A stretch of DNA of 64,000 nucleotides. Origin: Novymonas esmeraldas. Lineage: Eukaryota; Euglenozoa; Kinetoplastea; Trypanosomatida; Trypanosomatidae. The translations under genes and the position numbers were made by a program. Positions within the stretch are counted from its first letter, which is position 1. The number at the start of each line of letters is the position of its first letter. Below the pieces are notes generated by a model that was not told the DNA's origin, did not search any database, and saw nothing but the letters and a program-made list of their open reading frames with translations. Where the stretch lies: NCBI GenBank assembly GCA_019188245.1, contig JAECZO010000021.1, positions 1-64,000 of the forward strand, in the 5' to 3' direction. Shown here piece after piece: positions 48,681 to 57,791 of the stretch.

Positions 48681-50441
48681 ATGTTGGCCAGCGCCGTGTC
48701 TGATGTCGGCGTCATCGTCGATGTGGTGGTGCACCGACGCGCGTCGAGCGGCGCGCTGCAGGGCGGCGAGTCGGTGGACGCGGTGGCGATGGAGGCGTAC
48801 GAGTGCGAGGAGACGGAGGTGATCCTCTCTGAGAACGTGACGGGGCCGCGCCTCGACATGGGCGGCCCCGCCGCGGCCTCGAACAGGACGTTGCGGCGCG
48901 ACTCTGGGCAGGAGTCGGTGTGCCCGCCGCCCGTCGTCGACCCGCGCCTCTTCTTCGTGTGCACGCCCGTCAACTCCCGCGTGGCGCAGCGCGTCTTCCA
49001 CTACCTGAACGTGCTGCCCTTCGGCCTTCACCGCCCCTCGGAGGTGTTCAGCATTCTGGGGCGGCACACGAGCGTCGGACTGGTGTCGGGGGTGTCCGAG
49101 GACGGACTGTACAGCGTGACCCCGTATCCGAGCCAGCAGCCCCTGCACCTCGAGCGAGTGCTGTGCGCGCCGCACCTGTCGTACCACCACGACAACCCTG
49201 CCGCCGGCGTGGTCGACCCCGCGTGTCTGCGCCGCATACACCGTGAGAACCACAGCCACCGCGTGCGGCACGCGTTGGAGCGCTTCTTCCAGCGCGCGAT
49301 GGCGCGGCCGGGCTGGGGCGGCCGCCGTGCCAGCATGCTGAGCTCCAACTCCATGACGCAGTCGGCGTCGGCCCTGGTCGCCTCCGGCACCCTCGCCACA
49401 GCGCTGCCCGGGACCAGTAAGCCGTCACTCACACGCGCCCGCCGACGCGCCTCGTACGCGCCGTCGCCGCATCCCCTCACCGCGAAGGATGGGACATCGT
49501 CGGCGCGTCTCACACTCGTGGACGCGCCGCCCACCTCGTCGCCCACGGCCACTGGCTTCGTGCCGCTGAGCGCGCTCGCTGTGGCCGCCGCTGCCGCCGC
49601 CGCCGCCGCTGCCGGCACCACCGGCGACGACGCAGCATCGCCGGGTGCGGGCGTGGTCGTCGAGGAGCCGCGCGAGGTGCTGTACACGCTCGCGGACCTA
49701 CAGCTTCCACCGCCGCTCGCCCTCCACGGTCCGGTGCCGCCGCTGCGGGTCGGCGCCCGCGTCATCGCGCGCCGGTTCGGGTGCGTGTCGGTGCTGCACA
49801 TTGGCACGGTGATCGCCGTCAGCTTCGACGTCGCCTACACCATCCGCTACGACGCCGACGGCGGCGTGGACAAGGGCGTGCTGCACAGCGACGTGCACGT
49901 CTACCACACCATCGACGACGGCGATGCGCGGCCGCACCGCCGCCGCGCGTCGCACCAGCTGGCGCGCGAGTACGCGACAGAGCAATGTACGGTGCGCGAT
50001 CACGTCGTGGTCGAGGTGGCGCAGCGGCCGCAGCACGCGGTGGTCATGGCGGCTCTCGGGAGCGGGCGCTATCACATCGCAGTCGCGGCGGCGCCGGTGC
50101 CGCTCATCGAAGTGGACTCGCGGCAGGTCTTGTCCGTCGCGCCGGTGCTCGAGGGCGCCGTGTTCGCAGACCCGAGTCATCTCTCGCTGTTCCGCCGTCT
50201 GGACGTGACGGGGTGCGGCCACGTCAGCTGGAAGGACGTGCGGCACCTCATCCTCTCCTGGGAGGGCTTCGGCCACCCGCTCTCCTTCCAGCGTCTCGGC
50301 GAGCTCCAACGCGACATGCGCATCCGCAAGCGCAGCGTCGAGCCGCAGCTGCTGTCCAAGGTGCCGGTGCAGGAGGAGGAGCAGCAGCTCACCTTCCGCG
50401 ACTTCGAGTACGTGCTGATGCGCGCCGAGAACCTGCTCTAG
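48681..50441 (+). CDS. Conserved-looking unknown protein with a degenerate C-terminal EF-hand
   Basis: Protein of 586 residues. The N-terminal 200 residues have no known motif (VDPRLFFVCTPVNSRVAQRV, LNVLPFGLHRPSEVFSILGR). A disordered Ala-rich linker follows at about 225-335. Residues about 355-410 (LRVGARVIARRFG then YTIRYDADGGVDKGVL) look like an SH3/Tudor-type barrel. The C-terminus has an EF-hand-like loop, DVTGCGHVSWKD, between helices (HLSLFRRL and VRHLILSWEGF); only D1, G6 and D12 fit, so calcium binding is doubtful. A second partner helix-loop (QQLTFRDFEYVLMRAENLL) ends the protein. Cytoskeletal or flagellar proteins in trypanosomatids often have such domains, but the role is unknown. 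Confidence 0.83.
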   Translation: MLASAVSDVGVIVDVVVHRRASSGALQGGESVDAVAMEAYECEETEVILSENVTGPRLDMGGPAAASNRTLRRDSGQESVCPPPVVDPRLFFVCTPVNSRVAQRVFHYLNVLPFGLHRPSEVFSILGRHTSVGLVSGVSEDGLYSVTPYPSQQPLHLERVLCAPHLSYHHDNPAAGVVDPACLRRIHRENHSHRVRHALERFFQRAMARPGWGGRRASMLSSNSMTQSASALVASGTLATALPGTSKPSLTRARRRASYAPSPHPLTAKDGTSSARLTLVDAPPTSSPTATGFVPLSALAVAAAAAAAAAAGTTGDDAASPGAGVVVEEPREVLYTLADLQLPPPLALHGPVPPLRVGARVIARRFGCVSVLHIGTVIAVSFDVAYTIRYDADGGVDKGVLHSDVHVYHTIDDGDARPHRRRASHQLAREYATEQCTVRDHVVVEVAQRPQHAVVMAALGSGRYHIAVAAAPVPLIEVDSRQVLSVAPVLEGAVFADPSHLSLFRRLDVTGCGHVSWKDVRHLILSWEGFGHPLSFQRLGELQRDMRIRKRSVEPQLLSKVPVQEEEQQLTFRDFEYVLMRAENLL

Positions 50442-50558
50442 CGACAGCAGCCGTGACACAGGGGAAGGGGAGGGAGGAAGAGGTGCGTGTGGATGCGCCT
50501 GTTAGTCTCTCTCTGTCTTGGTGGCTGCTGCTGCTGCTTCTTCTTGTCCGTTATGATG

Positions 50559-50592
<34 letters not shown>

Positions 50593-50756
50593 CGCTTATC
50601 TGTGGCGTGCGCGGGTGCTTATCGCTGTCTTCCCACAGGCACACACACACTCTCTCTTTCTTTCTCTTTATTAAACCAAAGCACTGCTGTCTTCCTGATG
50701 TCGCTTCACCTCTCTGTGTGTCTGTGTCTGTGTCTGTGTCTGTGTCTGTGTGTGTG

Positions 50757-50790
<34 letters not shown>

Positions 50791-51464
50791 GGTGACGTTG
50801 CCTCCCTCTCGTGCACTTCGGCCGCCGCAGTCCCATCTCTCCGTAACGGCCGCAGAAAACCACTGCAGCACGAGCGGACTGACCGACTCGCGGAGGAGGA
50901 GGCGCTGAGGCGGTGTGCAGCTGCTCACTCCGCGAGTGTTGCTCAACGGCGCCCCCACCCCCTCCTCTCTCTCCTCCTTCTCTCTCTGTTTGTCTTTCGT
51001 CTGTCTGTCTGTCTCTCTCGCTCTCACAGACTCGCAGGGTCGAGAGGCGCCGTGCTTCGACACGTGTCTGTCTGTCTGTCTGTCTGTCTGTGTGTTCGGC
51101 TGGTGCACATGTGTCCCATGCAAAAAAAAACGGCGGCGAACGCACAGCGGCGACGGCGTTGTGGATGAGCCGTGGTGCGCGCCGGTCGTGACGTGTCTGC
51201 TGTGCGTGCGCGACAGCACCACCGCGATGCCACGTCGTGTCCGCCTCTGACGTGCCGGGACAGCACAGCACTGCCCCAAAACTCGCTTCTCCTCATCTCC
51301 ACCATCTCACTCCCTCCTTCTCTGTCCCCTCCCGCCCCACGTCGATTGATGCACCTGCGCCTGTTTGCGTTTGTGTGTGTGTGTGTCGTCTTGCAGCCGC
51401 GCCGTCTCGTGCGCACCACCCGCGTGGCACATAGACTGCACACGTCCTCTCCGGCGACGGTGTG
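50442..51464. other. Intergenic, EF-hand-like to XPF gene
   Basis: No gene recognised. (GT)n at 50563-50590, a six-base GTGTCT-type repeat at about 50717-50750, CT 50758-50772, GT 50774-50792, TGTC repeats at 51001-51015 and 51066-51090, A9 at 51122 and GT near 51374-51386. Confidence 0.6.
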
Positions 51465-54400
51465 ATGGGCGAGGCGACAACGTTACCCGCCTTCGGCAGA
51501 TGCGCGGACTTCATCGCCGCCGTCTCAGCTCGCGAGATGCCGGACAACCCGAGTGTGCAGCTGTGCGTCCTCAGCATCGGCTTCGATGTGGAGGGCGTCA
51601 TCGCACAGCTGCTCCACGAGCGCACCGTCGCGCAGAAGGGCCACTGCCGCATCTACTGCGTCGTCGTCCCCGACCGTCTCACGCCCGGCGCCATGACACG
51701 CTTCGCCACGGCCATCGGGCGACACCTCAGGCGGAAGCACGCGCAGGCGCCGGCGGTGGTCGCTGTGGAGGAGGGCACCGGGACGAAGGAGCGCTGCGCC
51801 GCCTATCAGCGTGGGGCGGTGGTGGTGCTGACGAGCCGCGTCTTGTGCGCCGATCTCCTGCACCGCCGCCTCGCCGTCGAGCTGGTCGGCATGGCGGTCT
51901 TGGCGCTACCGCAATCGCTGCTCGGCGGCGGTCGTCTGCACGACGCGCTCGCGCCGCAGACCGCCTTCTGCGCTGAGCTCCTCCTCCGCAGCGGCCGCGG
52001 CACGAGAGGTGGCGGCGAGGCCGCGTTGCCGCCGCCGTTGATCCTCCTCTCTGATGCGCCGCTGCTCCTGCAGACGCTCGTCCAGCGCCACCACGTCGGG
52101 GCGGAGCGGTTCGTGCAGCAGCTGCACGTCGGCGATGTTCAACTGTTCCCACGCTTCCGCCTCGAGCTCGTGCAGCACTTCGAGAGGATCGGCGGCGGCG
52201 GCGGCGAGCGGCCGGCGCTGGTGGTGGACCGCGTCGTGGCGCCGGTGGCGCCGAGTGTGATGGCGCTCGACGGCCTTCTTGCAAAGATCGCGGTGGAGAC
52301 GCTGCAGGAGCTGCAGCGGTTGGAGCAGCAGCAGCTGCACGCGCAGTACGGCAGAGCCGCGGCGGCGGGGACCACCGCTGCCGATGACGACGACGACGAG
52401 GCGCAGCGCTTCCGGCCACGCGCCCGACTCGCTGCGCAGACGACGAACGGACATTTGGACTACTCTGCGCACTCCCGCGGCGGTGTTGCCGCACCGCGTC
52501 GCGCCGCGTCGTACGTGCGCCACGCGTGGCGGGGGACGACAGAGCAGGACCGCAAGGGTATCCTCTTCTGCTGCATCGATGAATCCACCGTGCTCTCCAC
52601 GCGCTTCTCCGATCTCGACGCGGATCTGCGCGATGCCGTGCGCCGGCACGACCCGGGCTGGCGCTACCGGCTGCTCACGGAGAGCCTGATTGACGTGCGG
52701 CGACTGCGCCGCGCCACGCGCGGCACGGCGTACGCCTTCCTGCTGCAGCTGGAGTCGGTGCTCGAGCGGCGGCTGCCACGGCGCAGCGTCTACGGCACCG
52801 GTGCCGCACCGCCCGCGGCGCTGTGGACACTCTCGTCGCACTTCCACGACGTGGCCACGGTCGCCACACACCGCATCGGCACTGTCGTCTACGACCACAG
52901 CAGCGCTGCCGCAGCGGCGCCGCCACGTCGCGCGGTCGTCGTCGTGGAGAGCGGCAGCGACGAGGAGGGCGGCGGCGGCGGCGGTGGTGCTGAGGAGGCG
53001 GTGCGTGTGCCGGCGTGCCCCACCGCAGCGGCGGCGGCGGTGCCGCGAGTCGTTCCCAACACGGAGGAGCACGAGACAGATGTGGAGGTGGTCGTGAAGC
53101 TTGTGGAGAGCTGGTGTCGCACCATGCTGCGCCGTGCAGCCCGCGAGGGCGGCGCCGAGGCGACGACGCACCCGACGCTGCTGCTGCTCGTCATCGGCGC
53201 CAGTGATGTGGTGCGCTACACGGAGCGGCTCACGAACACGCTGGAGGCGTACCGGCGGCTGCAGCTGCGCCGCTTCATACATGTGTACCAGCTGCGGTAC
53301 GGCGTGGAGCTGGACGAGTACGCGGAGCAGCAGCAGCAGCAGCAGCAGCGGCAGCAGCGGGACGGCGCGGCGGCGGCGCTCTTCGACGTGGGCGAGAACG
53401 ATGAGGACGCCTCGAGTGGGAGTGAGGGGGAGGAGGACGACGGCACGGCGAGGGACGAGGTCGACACCGCCGCGCAGCAGCACCGCCCGCCGAGCAGCGC
53501 GTCGCGGGGTGTGCGGCGGTCGCACGCGGGCAGCCCGGCAGTCATGGCGGACCTCGGCGCAGGGGCGCTTCACCACGCCCTCCTCTCGCAGCTCCCCCCA
53601 GTGGAGAGCACCGGCACCGACGCCGTCGAGGCAGCTCCGCCCGCGGCCGCTCACGTCAGCGGTGCCGCACCTCTGTTGACGCTCGGTAGGGTGCGCCCCG
53701 GTGCAGCGACACTGCACCCTCTCCTCGCCAGCAGCGGCGCAGCTGCCGCAACGCGTGCACCGCGTGTGCTGGTGCTTGACGCGGCGCCGCTGTCGGCGAC
53801 AGAGCTCACGATGCTGCTGGAGGGCTCGCACGAGGCGCTGCACGTCACCGTTTCCACAGCACCGTCACCGCCACCACCGCCCGCGACGACGGCGACGTAC
53901 GCTCCGGTGTCCGGTGCCGAGAGCGCCGCCGCGGTGGAGGCGAGCGACAGTGTCGGCGCACCGCTGCGCGTCGAGCGTGTGCTGCTGGCGCGGCAGCATC
54001 TCCCGCTCCTCCGCCAACTGGAGATGGCGCAGGACGAGCTCCCGGCGGCGCGGCTGGCGGGGCTGAGGGTGCAGCTCGTCACGACCGCCCTCGCGGAGGG
54101 GGACTTTGCGAAGGCGGTGCAGGCCGAGCAGCTCGCCTTCGAAGGCCTCGCTCACGCCAAGGCAACACTCACGGGGACGCTGCTCGTGGATCAGAGCTCG
54201 CTCCGTGAGACGGAGGCGGCGCTGGAGAGCGGGTTGCCGCTCGGGCAGCGCCGCACCGGGCAGCGGCGCGGCACCGCCGTTCCACGGCTCGCCGGTGCGT
54301 CTATACGCGGCGACACCACCACTGCCGCTGCTGCTGCTGCTGCCCCGCCGTGCCTTCTCTTCGACGAGCGTGAGTTCCGTGCGTCGCTGCCGTACGACCT

Positions 54401-55043
54401 GTACCGCCGGGGGATGGGACTGGTCCCCCTCACCCTCGCGACGGCAGACTACGTGCTCTCCGCCGAGTACGCGGTAGAGCGCAAGAGCGTCGCAGACTTC
54501 GTCCAGTCCATCATGTCGGGACGCATCCAGCACCAACTCGCCGCGCTCTCCCGCCGCTACGCCCACCCGCTGTGCCTCATCGAGTTCCATCGCGGCATGC
54601 CGCTCCGTCTCTCGCAGTACATCGTCTACGCCAAGCTGGCACGACTCGCGGCGGCCTACCCACGCGTCTGCTACATCTGGGCTCGCAGCTCCGCCCACGC
54701 GGCCGGCATGCTCGTGCTCCTCAAGAAGACGGTGGCCACGGCCAACGTCGACCCCGCCGACCCGGCGCTGACCGGCGCCGCAGTGGACCCCGGCAGCGCA
54801 GCCGACCTCGGCGGCGTGGCGGCGGCGGCGGCGGAGCGGGAGACGGCGTACTACGCGGCGCGGGTGCTCTCGCGCTTTCCCGGGGTGACGCCGCAGAACG
54901 CACCGCGCGTCATGCAGCTCTGTGGCTCGCTGATCGGACTCGCCACGATCTCACAGGCGTCGCTGGCGGCTGTGATGGGGGACGAGGACGCCGCGCGGCT
55001 GCACACCTTCTTGCACGCACCCTTCCACGAGCGCGTGGACTGA
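51465..55043 (+). CDS. XPF: XPF/ERCC4-type structure-specific DNA repair endonuclease
   Basis: Protein of 1192 residues (human XPF 916), from the first ATG at 51465. XPF with ERCC1 cuts the 5' side of DNA lesions in nucleotide-excision and crosslink repair. The N-terminal 650 residues are a degenerate SF2 helicase-like region. The nuclease domain is at about 962-1085: LLFDEREFRASLPYDLYRRG, ADYVL and the catalytic motif VERKSVADF (E1005-R1006-K1007 and D1011). The G of the usual GDY is A, but the aspartate is kept. A tandem helix-hairpin-helix region follows (about 1130-1185; LSRFPGVTPQNAPRVMQL). Insertions of low complexity include a Q7 tract (53328-53348), an acidic stretch at about residues 645-665 and Ser/Ala-rich spacers. 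These account for the extra length. All nuclease residues needed for activity appear intact. Confidence 0.95.
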   Translation: MGEATTLPAFGRCADFIAAVSAREMPDNPSVQLCVLSIGFDVEGVIAQLLHERTVAQKGHCRIYCVVVPDRLTPGAMTRFATAIGRHLRRKHAQAPAVVAVEEGTGTKERCAAYQRGAVVVLTSRVLCADLLHRRLAVELVGMAVLALPQSLLGGGRLHDALAPQTAFCAELLLRSGRGTRGGGEAALPPPLILLSDAPLLLQTLVQRHHVGAERFVQQLHVGDVQLFPRFRLELVQHFERIGGGGGERPALVVDRVVAPVAPSVMALDGLLAKIAVETLQELQRLEQQQLHAQYGRAAAAGTTAADDDDDEAQRFRPRARLAAQTTNGHLDYSAHSRGGVAAPRRAASYVRHAWRGTTEQDRKGILFCCIDESTVLSTRFSDLDADLRDAVRRHDPGWRYRLLTESLIDVRRLRRATRGTAYAFLLQLESVLERRLPRRSVYGTGAAPPAALWTLSSHFHDVATVATHRIGTVVYDHSSAAAAAPPRRAVVVVESGSDEEGGGGGGGAEEAVRVPACPTAAAAAVPRVVPNTEEHETDVEVVVKLVESWCRTMLRRAAREGGAEATTHPTLLLLVIGASDVVRYTERLTNTLEAYRRLQLRRFIHVYQLRYGVELDEYAEQQQQQQQRQQRDGAAAALFDVGENDEDASSGSEGEEDDGTARDEVDTAAQQHRPPSSASRGVRRSHAGSPAVMADLGAGALHHALLSQLPPVESTGTDAVEAAPPAAAHVSGAAPLLTLGRVRPGAATLHPLLASSGAAAATRAPRVLVLDAAPLSATELTMLLEGSHEALHVTVSTAPSPPPPPATTATYAPVSGAESAAAVEASDSVGAPLRVERVLLARQHLPLLRQLEMAQDELPAARLAGLRVQLVTTALAEGDFAKAVQAEQLAFEGLAHAKATLTGTLLVDQSSLRETEAALESGLPLGQRRTGQRRGTAVPRLAGASIRGDTTTAAAAAAAPPCLLFDEREFRASLPYDLYRRGMGLVPLTLATADYVLSAEYAVERKSVADFVQSIMSGRIQHQLAALSRRYAHPLCLIEFHRGMPLRLSQYIVYAKLARLAAAYPRVCYIWARSSAHAAGMLVLLKKTVATANVDPADPALTGAAVDPGSAADLGGVAAAAAERETAYYAARVLSRFPGVTPQNAPRVMQLCGSLIGLATISQASLAAVMGDEDAARLHTFLHAPFHERVD

Positions 55044-55747
55044 GCTGCGCGGTGCGTATGTGTGTGTGTGTGTGTGTGTGTGTGAGGGAGGGAGGGAGAG
55101 AACACGCACCGCCGTCGGTGAGCGAGTGGCCGTGGAGCTTCTCATGTCTGCTGAGGCGGCGCATCCCACCGGTGCCGTCCCTCTTCTCCTCCTCCGTCAG
55201 CACGATGACACCGGCGTTGCCGATGGCGCTGCTACGACATGCTCAAGTTTGCCACCCGAGTACACAGCTCCACTCACATGTATGTATGTATGTATGCGTG
55301 TGTGTGTGTGAAGACGACCGCACCGTCTCACGTGTTCCTGTTCTCTCTCTGTCCTCCTATCGGCGGCTGCCTGCCGCTGCCGGAGGGTCAGAGAGGGGGC
55401 TGCGGCACGACGGTGGCACTGCGTCTGCTCTTCTCCGTCTCTCTCTCTCTCTCTGCGCATTGGTGGGAGGGCCTGACATGCACCACCAACTTCAACTTGC
55501 TCTCTCTCCACGCGCGCACACACACACTTCACTATTCATGCAGTGCAGCCTCCGTGTTGTCTCCCATCCCCTCCCCTCTCCTCTCCCCCGAACACTCGTA
55601 GACGGGGGAGACACACGTCAGGCACACACACACACACACACACACACACCACCAACACTATCACCACACTCGACTTCCCTCCCTCACACACACACACACA
55701 CACAACTGCTTTGTTCGACTCGCTGGCGGCGCTGCAGCTGCGTCCAG
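55044..55747. other. Intergenic, XPF to PIG-H gene
   Basis: No gene recognised. (GT)n at 55058-55083 starts 15 bases after the stop. TGTA repeats at 55279-55295, CT repeats at 55438-55453, then (CA)n at 55623-55649 and 55686-55704, the last ending 45 bases before the next ATG. The PIG-H frame stays open upstream through this stretch, but its translation there is repeat-derived. Confidence 0.6.
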
Positions 55748-57235
55748 ATGCAGCCGCGGCGCTCCAAAGTCGTCCCGGACCCGCTCCTCTACCCGGATGG
55801 CACCGCAGCAGCCCACACAGCGAAGCATCCATCGCAGCGCGGCAGCAGCGCCGGTAGCGCAGTGGCGGACGGCGCGTCGCGGCGCGGCACCGCTCCTCAA
55901 CGCCCGCGGCTGTTCAACGCCGCCGCCGCCGCCTCACCGGTGCTGTCGCCGAGGTGCAGCGCGCCTGGCGGTGCGGTGGAGCTCGCCTCTCCCGGCCTGA
56001 ACGTCTACGCCGCCGCCGGCAGCAGTGGCAGTGTGGCGTGCGCCATCGCCCCCAAGAGAACAGTCCGCGTTGCCGATCACGTGACGAACACCGGCGCTGT
56101 TGTCCGGCTCGAGCAGCTCGACTACAGCAAAGCGCTGCGCGCCTATAGAGTGTGTCGCCAGGAGGGCGGCCTCCTGGCCGAGGAGCAGCACACCGCACCC
56201 CACGCACTGGCCGCGGCGCAGGGGACACCGCTGTCGCCGACGCACGCCACGAGCACGAGCCGCCTCTTCAGCCCGACATCCACGGCCGGTACGGCGAGCT
56301 CTGCAGGAGCGAACACGTGCACCGCGGCCGCGGCCACGCTCGGCCACTGCCCCGCGTCGTGGCGGGTTGTGTTTGTGCGTCTGTTCGGCGCCGCGGACAT
56401 GGTGCTGCTGGCGGTGGCGCTCGCGTGCTTCCTCGTGGTTGTCTCGCGGTTCAATGAGAGCGAGGCGCGTCGGTCGCCGTCGTGGCTGACGTCTGTCGTG
56501 TCGGCGGTGGTCTCCGGTGGTGCGATGCGCCGCCCCTCCCGCGGCGCCGCGGCGTCGTCCACTCCGGAGGCGGCGGCGGTGGTGCTGCACCGGTCACCGC
56601 ATGCGCCGCTGGGTTCCTACCAACAGGTGACGAGTGTTCCAGCGTTCGACTCCAGCGTGACCTGCGTGCTGCTTCTGCTCTCCACACTCCTTCTGGCGAA
56701 GCGGCTGACGGGGGCGCTGACGCAGGTCTACGTGGAGGAGGTGCTGGTCATGCGCGGCGTGGGGCTGCAGCTCTCCGCCTACGGCTTGCGCAACACGCTG
56801 CGCTATCGCCACTTCGTGGATCTGCTGATGCTGCGCTCGCTGGTCATCCACGACGCCTTCGTCCGCTATCAGCCGATGTTCTTCCTCTCCTCCTCCGTGG
56901 AGAACTGCAAAGACCGTGTCGTGCTCTTCCCCAACACGCTCCCGCGCCTCGCTGTGCTGCGGCCCGTGCTCAACGGCGTGCGCGCGGTGCTGTACGGGGA
57001 GCCGGAGGAGGGGCCGAGCCTCGCGGAGATGGAGGAGCGCACGAGGACGGCAGACGGCGATCAATCAGACGGTGACTTGTTCACTGAAGACAGCTTCGCC
57101 GAGGACACGGTGACGACGCCAGACAACGCGCGGTCCTCCTCCTCGTCGTCCGCCTCCTCCACCACCAACACCGACAGCGGCGCTGACGCTGAGGACAGAG
57201 AGGACAGAGAGGGCAGAGGGGCGAGGGAGACATGA
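55748..57235 (+). CDS. PIG-H/GPI15-type subunit of GPI GlcNAc-transferase
   Basis: Protein of 495 residues from the ATG at 55748, much longer than human PIG-H (188). PIG-H is a subunit of the ER complex that transfers GlcNAc to phosphatidylinositol, the first step of GPI anchor synthesis. Two membrane segments (about 219-236, MVLLAVALACFLVVVSRF, and about 304-316, TCVLLLLSTLLLA) are followed by the family domain at about 328-418: VYVEEVLVMRGVGLQLSAYG, then LMLRSLVIHDAFVRYQPMFF and VVLFPNTLPRLAVLRPVLNG, as in the known pattern E-x-L-x-x-x-x-x-G-V-Q. The N-terminal 200 residues are low complexity. The loop between the two membrane segments is about 65 residues, far longer than the few residues in other PIG-H proteins. 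The acidic tail is also low complexity. The catalytic PIG-A is not in the window. Confidence 0.85.
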   Translation: MQPRRSKVVPDPLLYPDGTAAAHTAKHPSQRGSSAGSAVADGASRRGTAPQRPRLFNAAAAASPVLSPRCSAPGGAVELASPGLNVYAAAGSSGSVACAIAPKRTVRVADHVTNTGAVVRLEQLDYSKALRAYRVCRQEGGLLAEEQHTAPHALAAAQGTPLSPTHATSTSRLFSPTSTAGTASSAGANTCTAAAATLGHCPASWRVVFVRLFGAADMVLLAVALACFLVVVSRFNESEARRSPSWLTSVVSAVVSGGAMRRPSRGAAASSTPEAAAVVLHRSPHAPLGSYQQVTSVPAFDSSVTCVLLLLSTLLLAKRLTGALTQVYVEEVLVMRGVGLQLSAYGLRNTLRYRHFVDLLMLRSLVIHDAFVRYQPMFFLSSSVENCKDRVVLFPNTLPRLAVLRPVLNGVRAVLYGEPEEGPSLAEMEERTRTADGDQSDGDLFTEDSFAEDTVTTPDNARSSSSSSASSTTNTDSGADAEDREDREGRGARET

Positions 57236-57298
57236 GCGCTTGTGCCGGGCAGCTCGTCCTCCACCTCCACCTCCCTCCAGCGATGGGCCTCTCCCGCC

Positions 57299-57330
<32 letters not shown>

Positions 57331-57791
57331 GTCTTCTCTGAGATGTGTGTGTGTGTGTGTGTGTGTGCGTGGGTGTGTGTTCGTGTTTCTACTGCAAAGT
57401 TGTGTGTCTGGACTGCGTGTGCGTGTGTACGCCACAGACAAGCGAAGTGCGGCCTCCTTCTCCTTGCACGAGACGGTCGAGTATCTTTGTGTGCTTCGCG
57501 TTGTGTGGCTCACAGACGTGCAGCACCCCTCTCAGCGCACCAGCGCTGCTGACACTCCGGGGAGCGGGAGGAGGGGCAGGGGAGATGGAAGGGAGGGCGA
57601 CACCACGCACCGCCGGCGCTCTTCATCTTCCACGGCCGTCTCTCTTCTTCTCCCTCTGCGCTGCATGTCCACTTCATCTTGCTTGCAGGGCACACTGGCC
57701 ACCCTCGCGTCCTACAACCACCCATACACACACACACACACACACACACACTTACACACACCGTCGTCGACGGAGGCACAAAGAACTTGGC
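57236..57791. other. Intergenic, PIG-H to FAM210-like gene
   Basis: No gene recognised. (GT)n at 57300-57325 and 57344-57385, then (CA)n at 57726-57751, 40 bases before the next ATG. The downstream frame is open through this region but is repeat-derived. Confidence 0.6.

Noticed and set aside
54572-55747. An upstream extension of the PIG-H frame overlapping the end of XPF
   Set aside because: It overlaps confirmed XPF coding sequence in another frame and translates microsatellites; the ATG at 55748 is more plausible.
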